In this document: positions 11,385 to 21,098 of the stretch, in pieces | Layout of the letters: each line of letters starts with the position of its first letter | How positions within the stretch are numbered: position 1 is the first letter of the stretch | Assembly: GCA_033182465.1 (NCBI GenBank) | Contig: CP137330.1 | Location: forward strand, 496,001-560,000 | Reading direction: 5' to 3' | Origin: Sanghuangporus weigelae | Taxonomy: Eukaryota > Basidiomycota > Agaricomycetes > Hymenochaetales > Hymenochaetaceae | Length of the DNA stretch: 64,000 nt | Position numbers and translations under genes: made by a program | The notes under the pieces: generated by a model | What the model saw: only the letters and a program-made list of their open reading frames with translations | Told to the model about the DNA's origin: nothing | The model's database searches: none

Positions 11385-13030
11385 TCAACACCTCTTACTC
11401 GGTCTCGCCTTCTCTTTCCCTTTCCCTTTCCCTTTCCCTTTTCCTTTTCCCTCTACTACAACTTCGCCACTCCCTCCTGTACTCGATTTGATTGGCGTTG
11501 AATCATACTCCTCCGATCGAGGTTCTCGGAGAACTGTCCTCTTTGGCACAAACATTTCCTTGGCCCACGGCTTGACTCTGGGTGTGCGTTTTTGGGTATC
11601 ACCGAGTAAAACAGCAATAATATTGCCCTTCTCCTTCCCTTTCTTCCCCTTCCCTTTCCCTTTCTTCTCCTTCTTCGGCTCCTCCTCTTCTTCCCGCCTG
11701 ACATACCCGAGCTCTATATCTTGGTAGGAATTGTGAATAGTTTCCATTTTGAAGGCGATTTAACGTAGGGCTGTTTTATTCTTCTTGCTTATCCGAACCT
11801 GCTCGACCAAAAAATTGATCGAGGCGAATGACATCCTGATGTCTATCGGGTGAGCAGCATCGTTGCCGAGTTGCTGAATAGGATTGCGCTTATTGACAAA
11901 GAAGTCGACTGCTGCTTGAGCATAATCTTCTTCCGGAGGGAAAGACCGCACGCAGAACTTAAGAGTTTCAACCTGATTTCTCCGCTGTGATGGTAGGCTA
12001 CTTGACACGGTTTCGATTGTGTCCTTTAAGAGTGGGATTTGCCATTGAACTGCTGCCAGAAATGCCATCATTACATCGACCGCATTTGGATCCTCCTCCT
12101 CCTTCAACACTAGTTCCTTGAAGCCGATCATCAAACTGCACACATTGGAGAGAAAGACATTCGGGATGGGTTTTTTATACTTGTCGATGCAGGTCATAAA
12201 GGCTTGTAACCTCGATTCGTTTCCGACCTGAAGGACACCATCCTGGCTACCGATTTCCGCCATAATACATCCCGCTTCAGTGAGGAGCTTCAGATCGATA
12301 TCCAAACCACTCCTTCCTCCGATAGCGTGAGTCGACGATTGTTCCTAAGAGATTATAAGCAATTATAAATCCTTGAAAGAAAGTGCTAAAACTCACTTCT
12401 GCCATCCTCCGTTGCAGATCGTCATTTGTGGCTTGGTTATGCAGGGTAATCAGCATATCGGTGTGGACGGCCAGCTCCACATGCGCCGAAAACAACTCAC
12501 AGATGCAGGGTGCCACCTGCCGAATGGCAGCCAATTACCTCTGGTAGAAATCAGAGCTGCCGATGGCCTGCTCATTCAGAGCTCTGGTCACAGACATATT
12601 CCATGTAGACATGGGCACCCGCAATTCCAAGAGGGTGCCTTATACCCGATTATAAGTACAACGAGAATGAACTCTACATAAGAGAAAATACATACCTCCA
12701 TCCTGAGGAACTTGGATATCTAAGACAATCTCAGAACAAGTCAAGGAGAATGGAGGATGAGGACCCACATAAACTCTGGTTTTCGGTAGTGCCCTCAAAT
12801 GACATGTTGGTCATGGTTAGAGGGGAACAGATATCGATCTCGATATCGATCAATTGACACGATCTCATGGGCATGGGAAAGCAAAGTCATGCCGTGAGAC
12901 CAGATAGATACTTATGGACGCTTCATCAAAAGGAAGCATACTCTTCAAAAAAACTCACCAAAAGCGACTGCTGCTTCATAAGCGAGAATCAGAGCTTCTT
13001 TGATTATTTCTGGCTCTGCTGGCAATGATC
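11385..13030 (-). pseudogene. Hypothetical gene with two in-frame TAA codons
   Basis: Exon-like blocks are joined leftward: 13020-12958 (PEIIKEALILAYEAAVAFG, followed by a GTGAGT donor), about 12790-12697 (VYVGPHPPFSLTCSEI), about 12645-12398, then 12344-11763 after an intron near 12345-12397. The large exon is helical with TEAGCIMAEIGSQDG and EVVEQV-like segments. Frame continuity is broken by TAA at 12535-12537 (between FYQR and LAAIRQVAP) and TAA at 11760-11762, after which the same frame goes on to 11385 with a lysine/glycine tract encoded by CCCTTT repeats. Both TAA codons would be CAA before a C-to-T change. I do not recognise the product. If the TAA at 11760 is the true end, the last 120 codons are a separate open frame. 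Confidence 0.45.
11408..11452. repeat. CCCTTT hexanucleotide microsatellite
   Basis: A run of imperfect TTTCCC units, with a related run at 11625-11675. Read on the minus strand it encodes an alternating Gly-Lys tract. Confidence 0.85.
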
Positions 13031-13267
13031 TCTATTTATAGTTACAGTTACACATATGAAATGCGAGCATTGCATTGAAGCTGCTTGGGCCACACTGGTG
13101 AAAGTGTTTCCTGAGCGTATGGAACACTTCTAATCGAAACAAATAAGCACACAATGCAAGGAAAGGGGCAAGATAAACAATCGCACCTACCATTCATTGA
13201 TCGTGTTCCTCAGCGCTATATCCTTTAACGAGTTTGCCAATGCCTTCATTGGAGTCGAGGTACCATG

Positions 13268-13725
13268 CTAGAACACTTGTGGTAATCTTCTTAAACTGCG
13301 GTGAGGTGGTGTTCTGATGCACATCATTATGTCGTGTCGTGATTTGATGTTCATTTTGTGCAAAGCGCCCCCCTTGTAATCTAGAACAACAAGTATCGAT
13401 CGTCTTTCATTGAGAGCGTACTGGACCTTAATTTTATGTTCAAGATTTCTCATGAGGCACATGTAAGATAGAACTGATGGGTCGCGTCCATTATCTGGTT
13501 GTACATCAAATGCGATGGCTATCAAATCATCAGATTGTCATACTACTATGATGGTCAACGCACCAGCGTTTAAGGTCAAAAGTGATTCCAAACGCACTCG
13601 GTGTCGACTTCGTCAAAATCAGCTTTTGGCCAGCATCTTCATTAGTCATTCGGGCAAAGCGGTATGTTCTCATGACAAAGACGACGACGAATACTGAGTA
13701 CTTCATAGAACTAGGCACGGTTCCC
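13268..13725 (-). pseudogene. Decayed paralogue fragment of the 3139-6045 gene
   Basis: Reading leftward, RMTNEDAGQKLILTKSTPSA matches the place of RMANDDLGQESDTNR in the other gene, and PSVLSYMCLMRNLEHK matches SSVVSYVHFMENLERE, followed by RSILVVLDYKGGALHKMNIK against RSTLVILVDDGRALRKMNVE. Reading breaks by stop codons after 13535 and frame changes near 13300. Only the middle part is present, and its 5' side abuts the truncated 3' end of Tc1 copy B (13770). The function is unknown. Confidence 0.6.
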
Positions 13726-13769
13726 TGCCTGCAAGAAGAAATAAAATAAACTCGTCAGATTCTCCAAAG

Positions 13770-15061
13770 CCTGGACTTGATTACAGAGAATGCAAGTTCA
13801 ATAGGATTGTAGTCTGGTAAGTAAGGAGGAAGAAATTCAAGCCTGACACCCCTAAGCAAAGGGGTCAGTACAAGCTGCGACTTGCATTGCTAGTGAGACA
13901 GACCAAGATTCGATGAGCTCCCGGATCTCGGGAGCCTTGTGTATTGGGCAGTTGTCCATCACGATGACTGATTGGGTGCCGGGGAAGGGATGCATTTTGT
14001 CCAACAGGCCGACGATGAATTCCGCGAACAATTTGGTATTGAATGCGCCCTGTACAATAGTGCAGTTGATTGTCCCGTCGAGGCTGATAGCTGGCAAGAC
14101 GGAGAAGCTAACAGAGTGAATCAGAAGCTTGCGACGTGCCACAAGAGGCAGAATCACCATTTCCCCCTATTGAAAAACTGCTTGCAACACGCACGGCGAC
14201 CCTCAAGGGCCCAAGCAGTGTTGCGAAGAAAAGCCCGCCGATCGCAAGCACTCTCATCGACAAACACCAGCTGTTCCACTATGTACTGAGAGGCGATACG
14301 TGCAATGTACTGTGCATGCAGAGTCTCATTCCGCTCGAGAGCCATTTTCGATAACTAGACAACGATGATTTCAGTTCGCGTGGACTGCATGGGGAAGTAA
14401 AGCGACAGAGACAGCCACCTTCTTAAGTGTGAAACCAGCGTGCAGCAAGGACCTGCATATAGTCGCATCCGAGACCTCATTCTCCCATCTTTCCTGGAGC
14501 AGTAGCCTCAACTCGTCGATGTAACGGTCATTGAGATTGCTTAGTGACCCACAAAGGAACTACGTGGTGTGAACCAACAGCTACCAGGACAGGTTTCAAC
14601 ATGTGCATACCTCGGTGTGGATATAATCAAGCACTCAAGGCCTTCCACAAAAACCAAGTTCATGCACAGCAACAGTCCCATTGCGCTTGAACTCTCGTAT
14701 TATCCGGAAAACTGTTGTCTTGGGTATGTCGATCAAGGCTGTGATCTGAGAGGCGCTGAGTTTCTTGTTCATAGTGATGATGCATTCCCATAAATCGTTG
14801 GACAGCCTTCTGCCGCATCGCTGGGGTTGCATGAATGAATGCTCAACATAAGCTGTAGAGATGGTGGCTGTGAAGATGGTGATGGCTCGAGATCAAGTGG
14901 CAACTCGACACGTGAGTCCTCAAATGCATCGCTGCCTCCTATCTCTTTGCCGTGGTGCCTCGTCTCTTGTGATAGTCCATCGCCAACAACTGGGGGTTCC
15001 CTCATACCTGTGGGTGATGAGGGACTGGTGAGGGTGAGGAGGGAACTGTGGACAAGTGATG
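13770..15061 (-). mobile_element. Tc1/IS630-like transposon copy B, 3' truncated, without the LTR insertion
   Basis: Nearly the same as copy A in reverse orientation and uninterrupted where copy A carries the LTR, which makes it the reference for that insertion site. HTH segment about 14832-14638; FVDESACDRR about 14260; VIVMDNCPIHK about 13955; PDYNPIELAF about 13800. Homology to copy A stops at 13770, just after the segment for SVIKSR, so the transposase C-terminus is gone. The TGA after GFCGRP is shared with copy A, so both were dead before or soon after duplication. The upstream side matches copy A to base 1 of the window (15061 here). Confidence 0.8.
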
Positions 15062-15667
15062 AGAGCTGCTGTGCAGGGAGATGCTGCGTATGAAAGACTA
15101 CCGTCGTGTGCGTACACTCGTGTTTCTCTGAGAGATGTTTCTGCGGCCCTGGCGGGCACACTCGATTTGGTTGCAGCAGGAGTGCATGATGGCCAAGCCA
15201 ACCTTGTTTGCCCTCACCCAGATATGATTTTGGGTGACATTTCAGCAGAGGATGGTCACCAGGGTGGTTTCAAGTCTGATTGGTAGATAGTACAAGTAAT
15301 GTAGCCACACCCAAGCCTAAGTCAGCTCAGCTACTGTCTTGGCTGAAAGCGCCTATGCTGCTGTCTTTTTAGCAGAAACAATCAGATTTTTTGATGTCCA
15401 AATGTGTGAGTTATGACAGATGCAATGAAGTAGGGGAGAGTTCTGTGAGCAGGAGTGACAAAAAACCACCCAGTTTCACTACTACAATCATGTCAGGGAG
15501 CCTTGAGGAGTTGCGTACAGGTGCCCACTGGGCTGGCCTGATTTATCAAACTTGAATCAGATTTTTCCGGATGATGTTGGGCAAGCTACGATTTTTACAC
15601 TGAATGGAGGGCATGACAAGGATTTAGCATTATGATGCTATCTTTTTAGTAGCGAAGTACATACTTA
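15062..15667. other. No gene seen
   Basis: A/T-rich spacer between Tc1 copy B and the foldback element. Short open frames only; I see no motif. Confidence 0.5.
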
Positions 15668-16751
15668 CAGCTAGTTGCAAAATTGTTGGCAATCACGTGA
15701 TTTCACCACTTTTCTCGCCATGAGAGCCTCAAAACACAGATAAAATCATATCTCACCCAAATCTCAACGGTTTCACATCATCTAAGTTGATAAATTCATC
15801 TTTTCGAAAGGGATTTCGTTTAGGAAAAACTATCAAGAAGATAGAGCAAAACATGACCCCAAAATGGCAAAAATCTCATTTTTTGCCTCTTCCTTACATG
15901 TGCATTTTTTTCTGTGATCCCTGCAGGTCCAGCACCTCTCCAAAGCTATCCAGAATGAAAATATGATTATAAAATGAATTTACAAACTGAGTTTGAGTTG
16001 AATTGTATACCAGAATGTGCTGCTTTGAGCCATGCCTGAATCACTCAAAACTCATCATTTCCCCCTAGCCTCCAAGGCTCCAGGAAAAATTCTTACAGGC
16101 CAAATTCATGCATGTAAATTCATTTTAGGTGTAATAGACTAGGTTTGTGCACTAGCTAGGGCCTCAGCATCCACTGGTGAGTTGGGAAGATGTTGTCTAA
16201 AATGATGCATACAACCAGAATCTCATGTTCAGGCCAGCTCACTAGTGGATGCTGAGGCCCTAGCTAGTGCACAAACCTAGTCTACTACACCTAAAATGAA
16301 TTTACATGCATTAATCTGGCCTGTAAGAATTTTTTCTGGAGCCTGGGAGGCTGGGGGGAAATGATGAGTTTTGAGTGATTCAGGCATGCCTCAAAGCAGC
16401 ACATTCTGGTACACAATTCAACTCAAACTCAGTTTGTAAATTCATTTTATAATTATATTATCATTCTGGATAGCTTTGGGGAGATGCTGGACCAGCAGGG
16501 ATCATAGAAAAAAATGCACATGTAAGGAAGAGGCAAAAAACGAGATTTTCGCCATTTTGGGGTCATGTTTTGCTCTATTTTCTCGGTAGTTTTTCCTAAA
16601 TGAAAGCCCTTTCGAAAAGATGAATTTAGCAACTTAGATGATGTGAAACCGTTGAGATTTGGGTGAGATATGATTTTATCTGTGTTTTGAGGCTCTCATA
16701 GTGAGAAAAGTGGTGAAATCACGTGATTGCCAACAATTTTGCAACTAGCTG
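15668..16751. mobile_element. Foldback (near-perfect palindromic) element, 514-bp arms
   Basis: The left arm 15668-16181 and right arm 16238-16751 are inverted copies with scattered mismatches, around a 56-base loop. The ends read CAGCTAGTTGCAAAATTG and are flanked by TA on both sides, as expected for a Tc1/mariner/pogo-type MITE with a TA duplication. There is no coding capacity. As RNA the arms would form a long double-stranded hairpin. An equal arm length on both sides argues for an intact unit. Confidence 0.85.
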
Positions 16752-16905
16752 TAAATCTCAGCAGCTGTCATCTCTGCAAGAATTCTTGCATTTAAGACAC
16801 TGTGACCATGGTAACGTTTATTTACCCATTGTGCCTGAGGACCAGTTAGACCACGTCAATATGCATCCATAAAGCGTGCAGATCGATCTGCAAATCTATG
16901 CATAG

Positions 16906-19900
16906 TTAGGTATATAGATCTACCTTGACAAAAGATGAAAAGACGTACTTTCTGAAGAGTTCAGTGGGAATAGAATCAAGGCTTTGTTTGATGTTTTCCT
17001 CCATTTCCTTTTCATTTGAAGTTCGAGGCAACATTCAATAGTAATATTTTGCTTTACCCCAGCACTGCTCAATAAAATTGAGTTCACAATGGAATTTTGG
17101 ATAGAAAATAACCTTATGCCCCCAGGATGCAATATACTCTTCAAGAGCTGTCTTCTGGTTGCGAAAATCAGGTTGGTTGAATAGAATGCGTCTGCAGCAG
17201 CAGTGTGCATTTTCGCTAGTGTCCTGGCATTTGAAGCCTTTGCATTGAGCCTTTTTGCCTGTAATGTTGATTCCACATTCCATAAGAATTTGAGCCATGC
17301 CTTTAAATTCACCGGGGTAGGTAGGATGGTCATTGGAGTAATAGAGGGGCTGGGAAGTGCCATCGGAAAGCTGTCCTGGTCGCATTAGATTTTTTGGTGC
17401 TCACTCGCCTTTCCAGCCTTGACTCTTTGGCATATAATATGCAGAAAGAGCATCTTCTGCATGTTTTGTATGCATGGTTGCATTATCAAAAGCAAAAAGT
17501 CCTTCACAGCCTGGGAAAGATTCTTCAAAAATGTCGACTGCATTTTTGACCTGCTTCATAATGTCTTCATGTCCAAAATACCCCTCTCAGTTCTTGCCAG
17601 CTTTGAACACAACTTGTGCATTGCATGTACTAGACAGAAAGATGAGTGCTTATATTATTATACAGATCTGAGGAATAACTTACTCATCCGGAGATTTCAG
17701 CCATCCAGCTTCAGGAGTGTAGAAGTCGGAGATCATAATAGATGTGCCCTCACCCTTAGGTTTTGGAGTTGCCATCTCTGTAGAATGGGCCCATCGTAAC
17801 TCTCGCTGATCATTTGCATAGAAAGTCGACTCATCATAAGTGACAAGAATGATGCGGCGGGTCTGGTCAGTTGCATTCTCACCGGATGGAAAGCGCATTG
17901 CATTGGGTTCCAAAGCCATCCGTTTCTCCAGTTCAGCCCAGAGAGGCAGGAATATGTGCTGCCAGTATGTCACAACATCCTCTCTCTCATGCCCATCAAC
18001 ATACATTCCTCTTTTTGTTTTCCCATAGCGATATCCCATAGCATTGAGCCATGTCTGTGCGGTACGCAGAGAGACAGACTTGGTGCGTCCGAGACGAGCA
18101 AGTACATCTGACTGGTTTAGATAGGCTTGGACATCCCGGGGTGACAAGTACTTTTTGTTAAGGCTTTGCAGGTGAGCGTGAATTTCAGACTGGAAGTCTT
18201 CATCACGAATAATTGATTTCTTCCAGACTCCATACAGATTGACCAGTAAGTATTGATGGTCTTGAATGTGCCGCCGAGTCCAGAGCTTGATGTTTCGAGT
18301 CAGATGTGTACCTCGACCTGCCACCGTAGCTGCTGCAAACAGAGCCGCCTCATCCCACCCAAACTCACTGTACATCACGTAGGTTCGAAGAAAGACGAGC
18401 ATGGCCGTTACACGGCCACGAAGCAATAAATCAAGTGTTTGATCACCGGAAATGCAGCCCAGCCGCCAGATAGCCTCCAGAAGTTCAGGTTCATCTCGCT
18501 TCGGAGCACGGAATTTGGTGAGTCTTTCATCCAAATATCTTGTATTTTGTAAGACATGAGTACGAGGTGGAAGAGCACTGACGCTGGTCCCACCAGGCTG
18601 TCGGTGCTGCGTGTCACGTTGCACGGGTGCTTCTGTACCCATGGCCTGGTGTCCATCGATCTCGTCCTGCTCTTCCTCCTCTTTCTCCTCCTCCTCCTCC
18701 TCTTCTCAAAACATGGTGCATCCCTGGCCCGAACACTGTACCTGACCTGACTGCTGTTCGAAAAGATAGTTCGCAGCCATCTTGTCCTCGAGTTGATCGA
18801 AATTGTTCCTGTGGGAGTTTGGGTCGAAGACGCAAGATGTCTTTTTGAGGTTAGCAATAGCATTGTTGCGAGGAAGCCCCTCGCATTGTATATGCTCTGG
18901 AATCGGTGCGCCCTGCTGATGCGAGACCGAGGTGAGTTTTTCAGCCCACATCGTGTTTATAGGTCTCTCTGCTGACTTGTCTTCCAATTCGGGAGCTTCT
19001 GGGGTAGCGAATGCGTGTCGCTAGATGGTTGTGCCAGTCGACTGGACAGCCGCGTTGACTCTGTAAATGAGGATATCAGGACCGTGTAGTGACTTTTCGA
19101 GGTTAGCAATAGTGTTGTTGCAAGGGAGCATCGTGCGCTGAATATGCTCTGAAATTGGTGCACATGCGTGTTGCTCGCTAGGGATACCAAGGATCACCCC
19201 GGCGCTGTTGGCGGCGCAAGTGGATATGGAGACATAAGGTGGCTTTTCAAGGTTAGCAATAGCATTGTTGCGAGGAAGCCCCTTGCATTGTATATGCTCT
19301 GGAATCGGTGTGCCTTTCGGTTGCTCAACCATGGTGAGTTTTTCAGCCCGCATCGCGTCTATAGGCCTCTCTGCTGACCTGTCCTCCAATTCGGGAGCTT
19401 CTGGGGTAGCAGATGCGTGTCGCTAGATGGTCATGCTGGTCGACTGAACGGCCGTGTCAACTCTGTTAACGGGGATGTCATGCAGAGACTTTTCGAGGTT
19501 AGCAATAGCATTGTTGCGAGGGAGCATCGCACGCTGAATATGCTCTGGAATCGGTGCGCCTTGCTCAATGAATTTGAAGGCTTGAATCTGAGCATGCAGG
19601 GCAGCCACTTGCTCTTCAGTAGGCGAAGAATCATCCCCACTACTCTTCCCTGTCGATCCATCCCGTTTTCCGTCAGATGCATCCTTGTTCACCATAGATG
19701 CCTTGAAAGGCATCATTCCATTCATTGACACTGTTTGTGACATTGATGGCATGAAACTTGTTGTCCTCTGTGGTGTAGATGATGTTGCTGGCTATGTATC
19801 AGGTTCAGCATGTTTGCGATTGAGGTCCTGGGCTTCATCAAGGTTCATCTGTAAGTGGACTTCTGTGCTCCATTTCAGTCTCTCCTTGTTGCCAATTGCA

Positions 19901-20442
19901 CTGGTACATGGTCGGTGATGGAATGCGGCATCCTCTGCCTGCACATCCTGCACAAGAAGCTCAATCAAGTTGTCTGCGCATAGCACCTGTTGCTCTGCCT
20001 GGTTCGAAGGTATGTGTTCTTTGAAGTGATCATCCTCACAGCAAACTATCATCTCCCCATCCAATGCAGGCCTTTTTGAAGTTTGGAGCTGGACCAGATG
20101 CTTGATGAACTGACGAATATCTGCATAACCTTTCCGCCGTAAGTCTGCTTCATTCTTCTTGGCTGCTTCCCGGTGATGTCAACGGGTACATGCACTGAGT
20201 CCAGTATAGATAGCAGGGCGATGACGTTCTTTCAGCTGCTTATACCATGCCTGAATTCCTTCCACCAGTTTACGAAGAAGATGTTTGGCAGCACCAGCAT
20301 TGATGAGACCAGCTTCTGGTACATCAAGGTCTGCCTCAGCATCACTGTCTATTTCATTCTGGCTGTTAATTGAAGCGGCTTCAATGGAGTGAATAGTCGT
20401 GTTTGAGGCAACTGAATCCGAGTCCGAAATCAGATCAAACAC
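16906..20442 (-). pseudogene. DDE transposase gene with SNF2-type QLQ segments in its N-terminal half, many stops
   Basis: A single reading frame can be followed from 20442 (MFDLISDSDSVASN) to TAA at 16906. It is broken by TGA at 20179, 18706, 17587, 17401 and 17035 and by TAG at 19792, 19423 and 19021, plus one probable 54-nt intron (donor GAG/GTAAGT near 17682). The C-terminal half is a DDE transposase of the type common in Agaricomycetes: VTYDESTFYA (about 17838-17809), LFAFDNATMH (about 17504), a Cys-rich insert (CKGFKC...CCCRR, about 17240-17185) and PKFHCELNFIEQCWG (about 17102-17058) supply Asp, Asp and Glu. The middle carries TEEQVAALHAQIQAFKFIEQ with PIPEHIQRAM, the QLQ signature of SNF2/STH1 remodelers, and later partial copies. 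An acidic run joins the two parts. The element's own termini were not found. Confidence 0.75.
18846..19650. repeat. Tandem duplication of about 400 bp carrying QLQ half-domains
   Basis: The order [GAGGTTAGCAATAGCATTGTTGCGAGG ... CCAATTCGGGAGCTTCTGGGGTAGC ... GTCGACTG] occurs twice (about 18846-19245 and 19246-19650). Each unit holds two segments for PIPEHIQ-like and LPRNNAIANLEK-like peptides, four in all. Both units contain the TAG in ATCTAGCGACACGC, so the duplication probably postdates that stop. Confidence 0.75.
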
Positions 20443-21098
20443 CTTTCATACAGAAATAATGGTTAGATTCCTACTGCTAGAGGTGAAACATAGACTCACA
20501 GTCTTCTTCTCTTTTACAGACCTGAAGTTATTGCGCCTTGCCTTGCTTATGTTGGAGAGTCGGCCAATAGTTTGGTATCTGTGATGGCAGACCATGATTA
20601 ACAGTTCTTAGTAATACAAAATGTATTAGTAATGCTTTGTAATATCTATTTATGGAAAGTATTAGTAATAAGGACCCTGGCCAAAATTGGAGGGTAACTT
20701 TTGAAAAATCTGCCAGAGAGCACGAAAATGAATTCTAGGCCATTTTACACAAAAAAGGTTTTTTCTGAAATTCTGACAGCAAATTTTCATATTTTCAGAA
20801 AATAAAACCAACAAATTGTAGCTATCTATATTCCCTACAATTCAATGGTGACCAAATATGATTTTGAGGTTGTGTGTTGTCGGAATTTATGCATCAATGT
20901 GTGAGCTGGGAAAGGAAGGTAGGGTTAGGCACGTGTCGCGTCACACCCTGTCGAGTTTAACTTTCGCCTACCTTATCTATTGTTATATCTCACGCATGCC
21001 CAGCCTTACTTGCCCGCTGTGACTAACTACGTTACGCGACATGCACGTGATACGCGTGGCTCACTCTTTGACTTCCTATTATCTTCTTCCCTCCAATC
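20443..21098. other. AT-rich spacer, no gene seen
   Basis: Contains repeated ATTAGTAAT units (20610-20670). Its right end is the upstream region of the first Crinkler-like gene. No recognisable coding stretch. Confidence 0.5.

Noticed and set aside
11410-11470. CCCTTT run considered as telomere-like repeat
   Set aside because: Fungal telomeres are mostly TTAGGG; the hexamer here is imperfect and lies within a coding-like frame.
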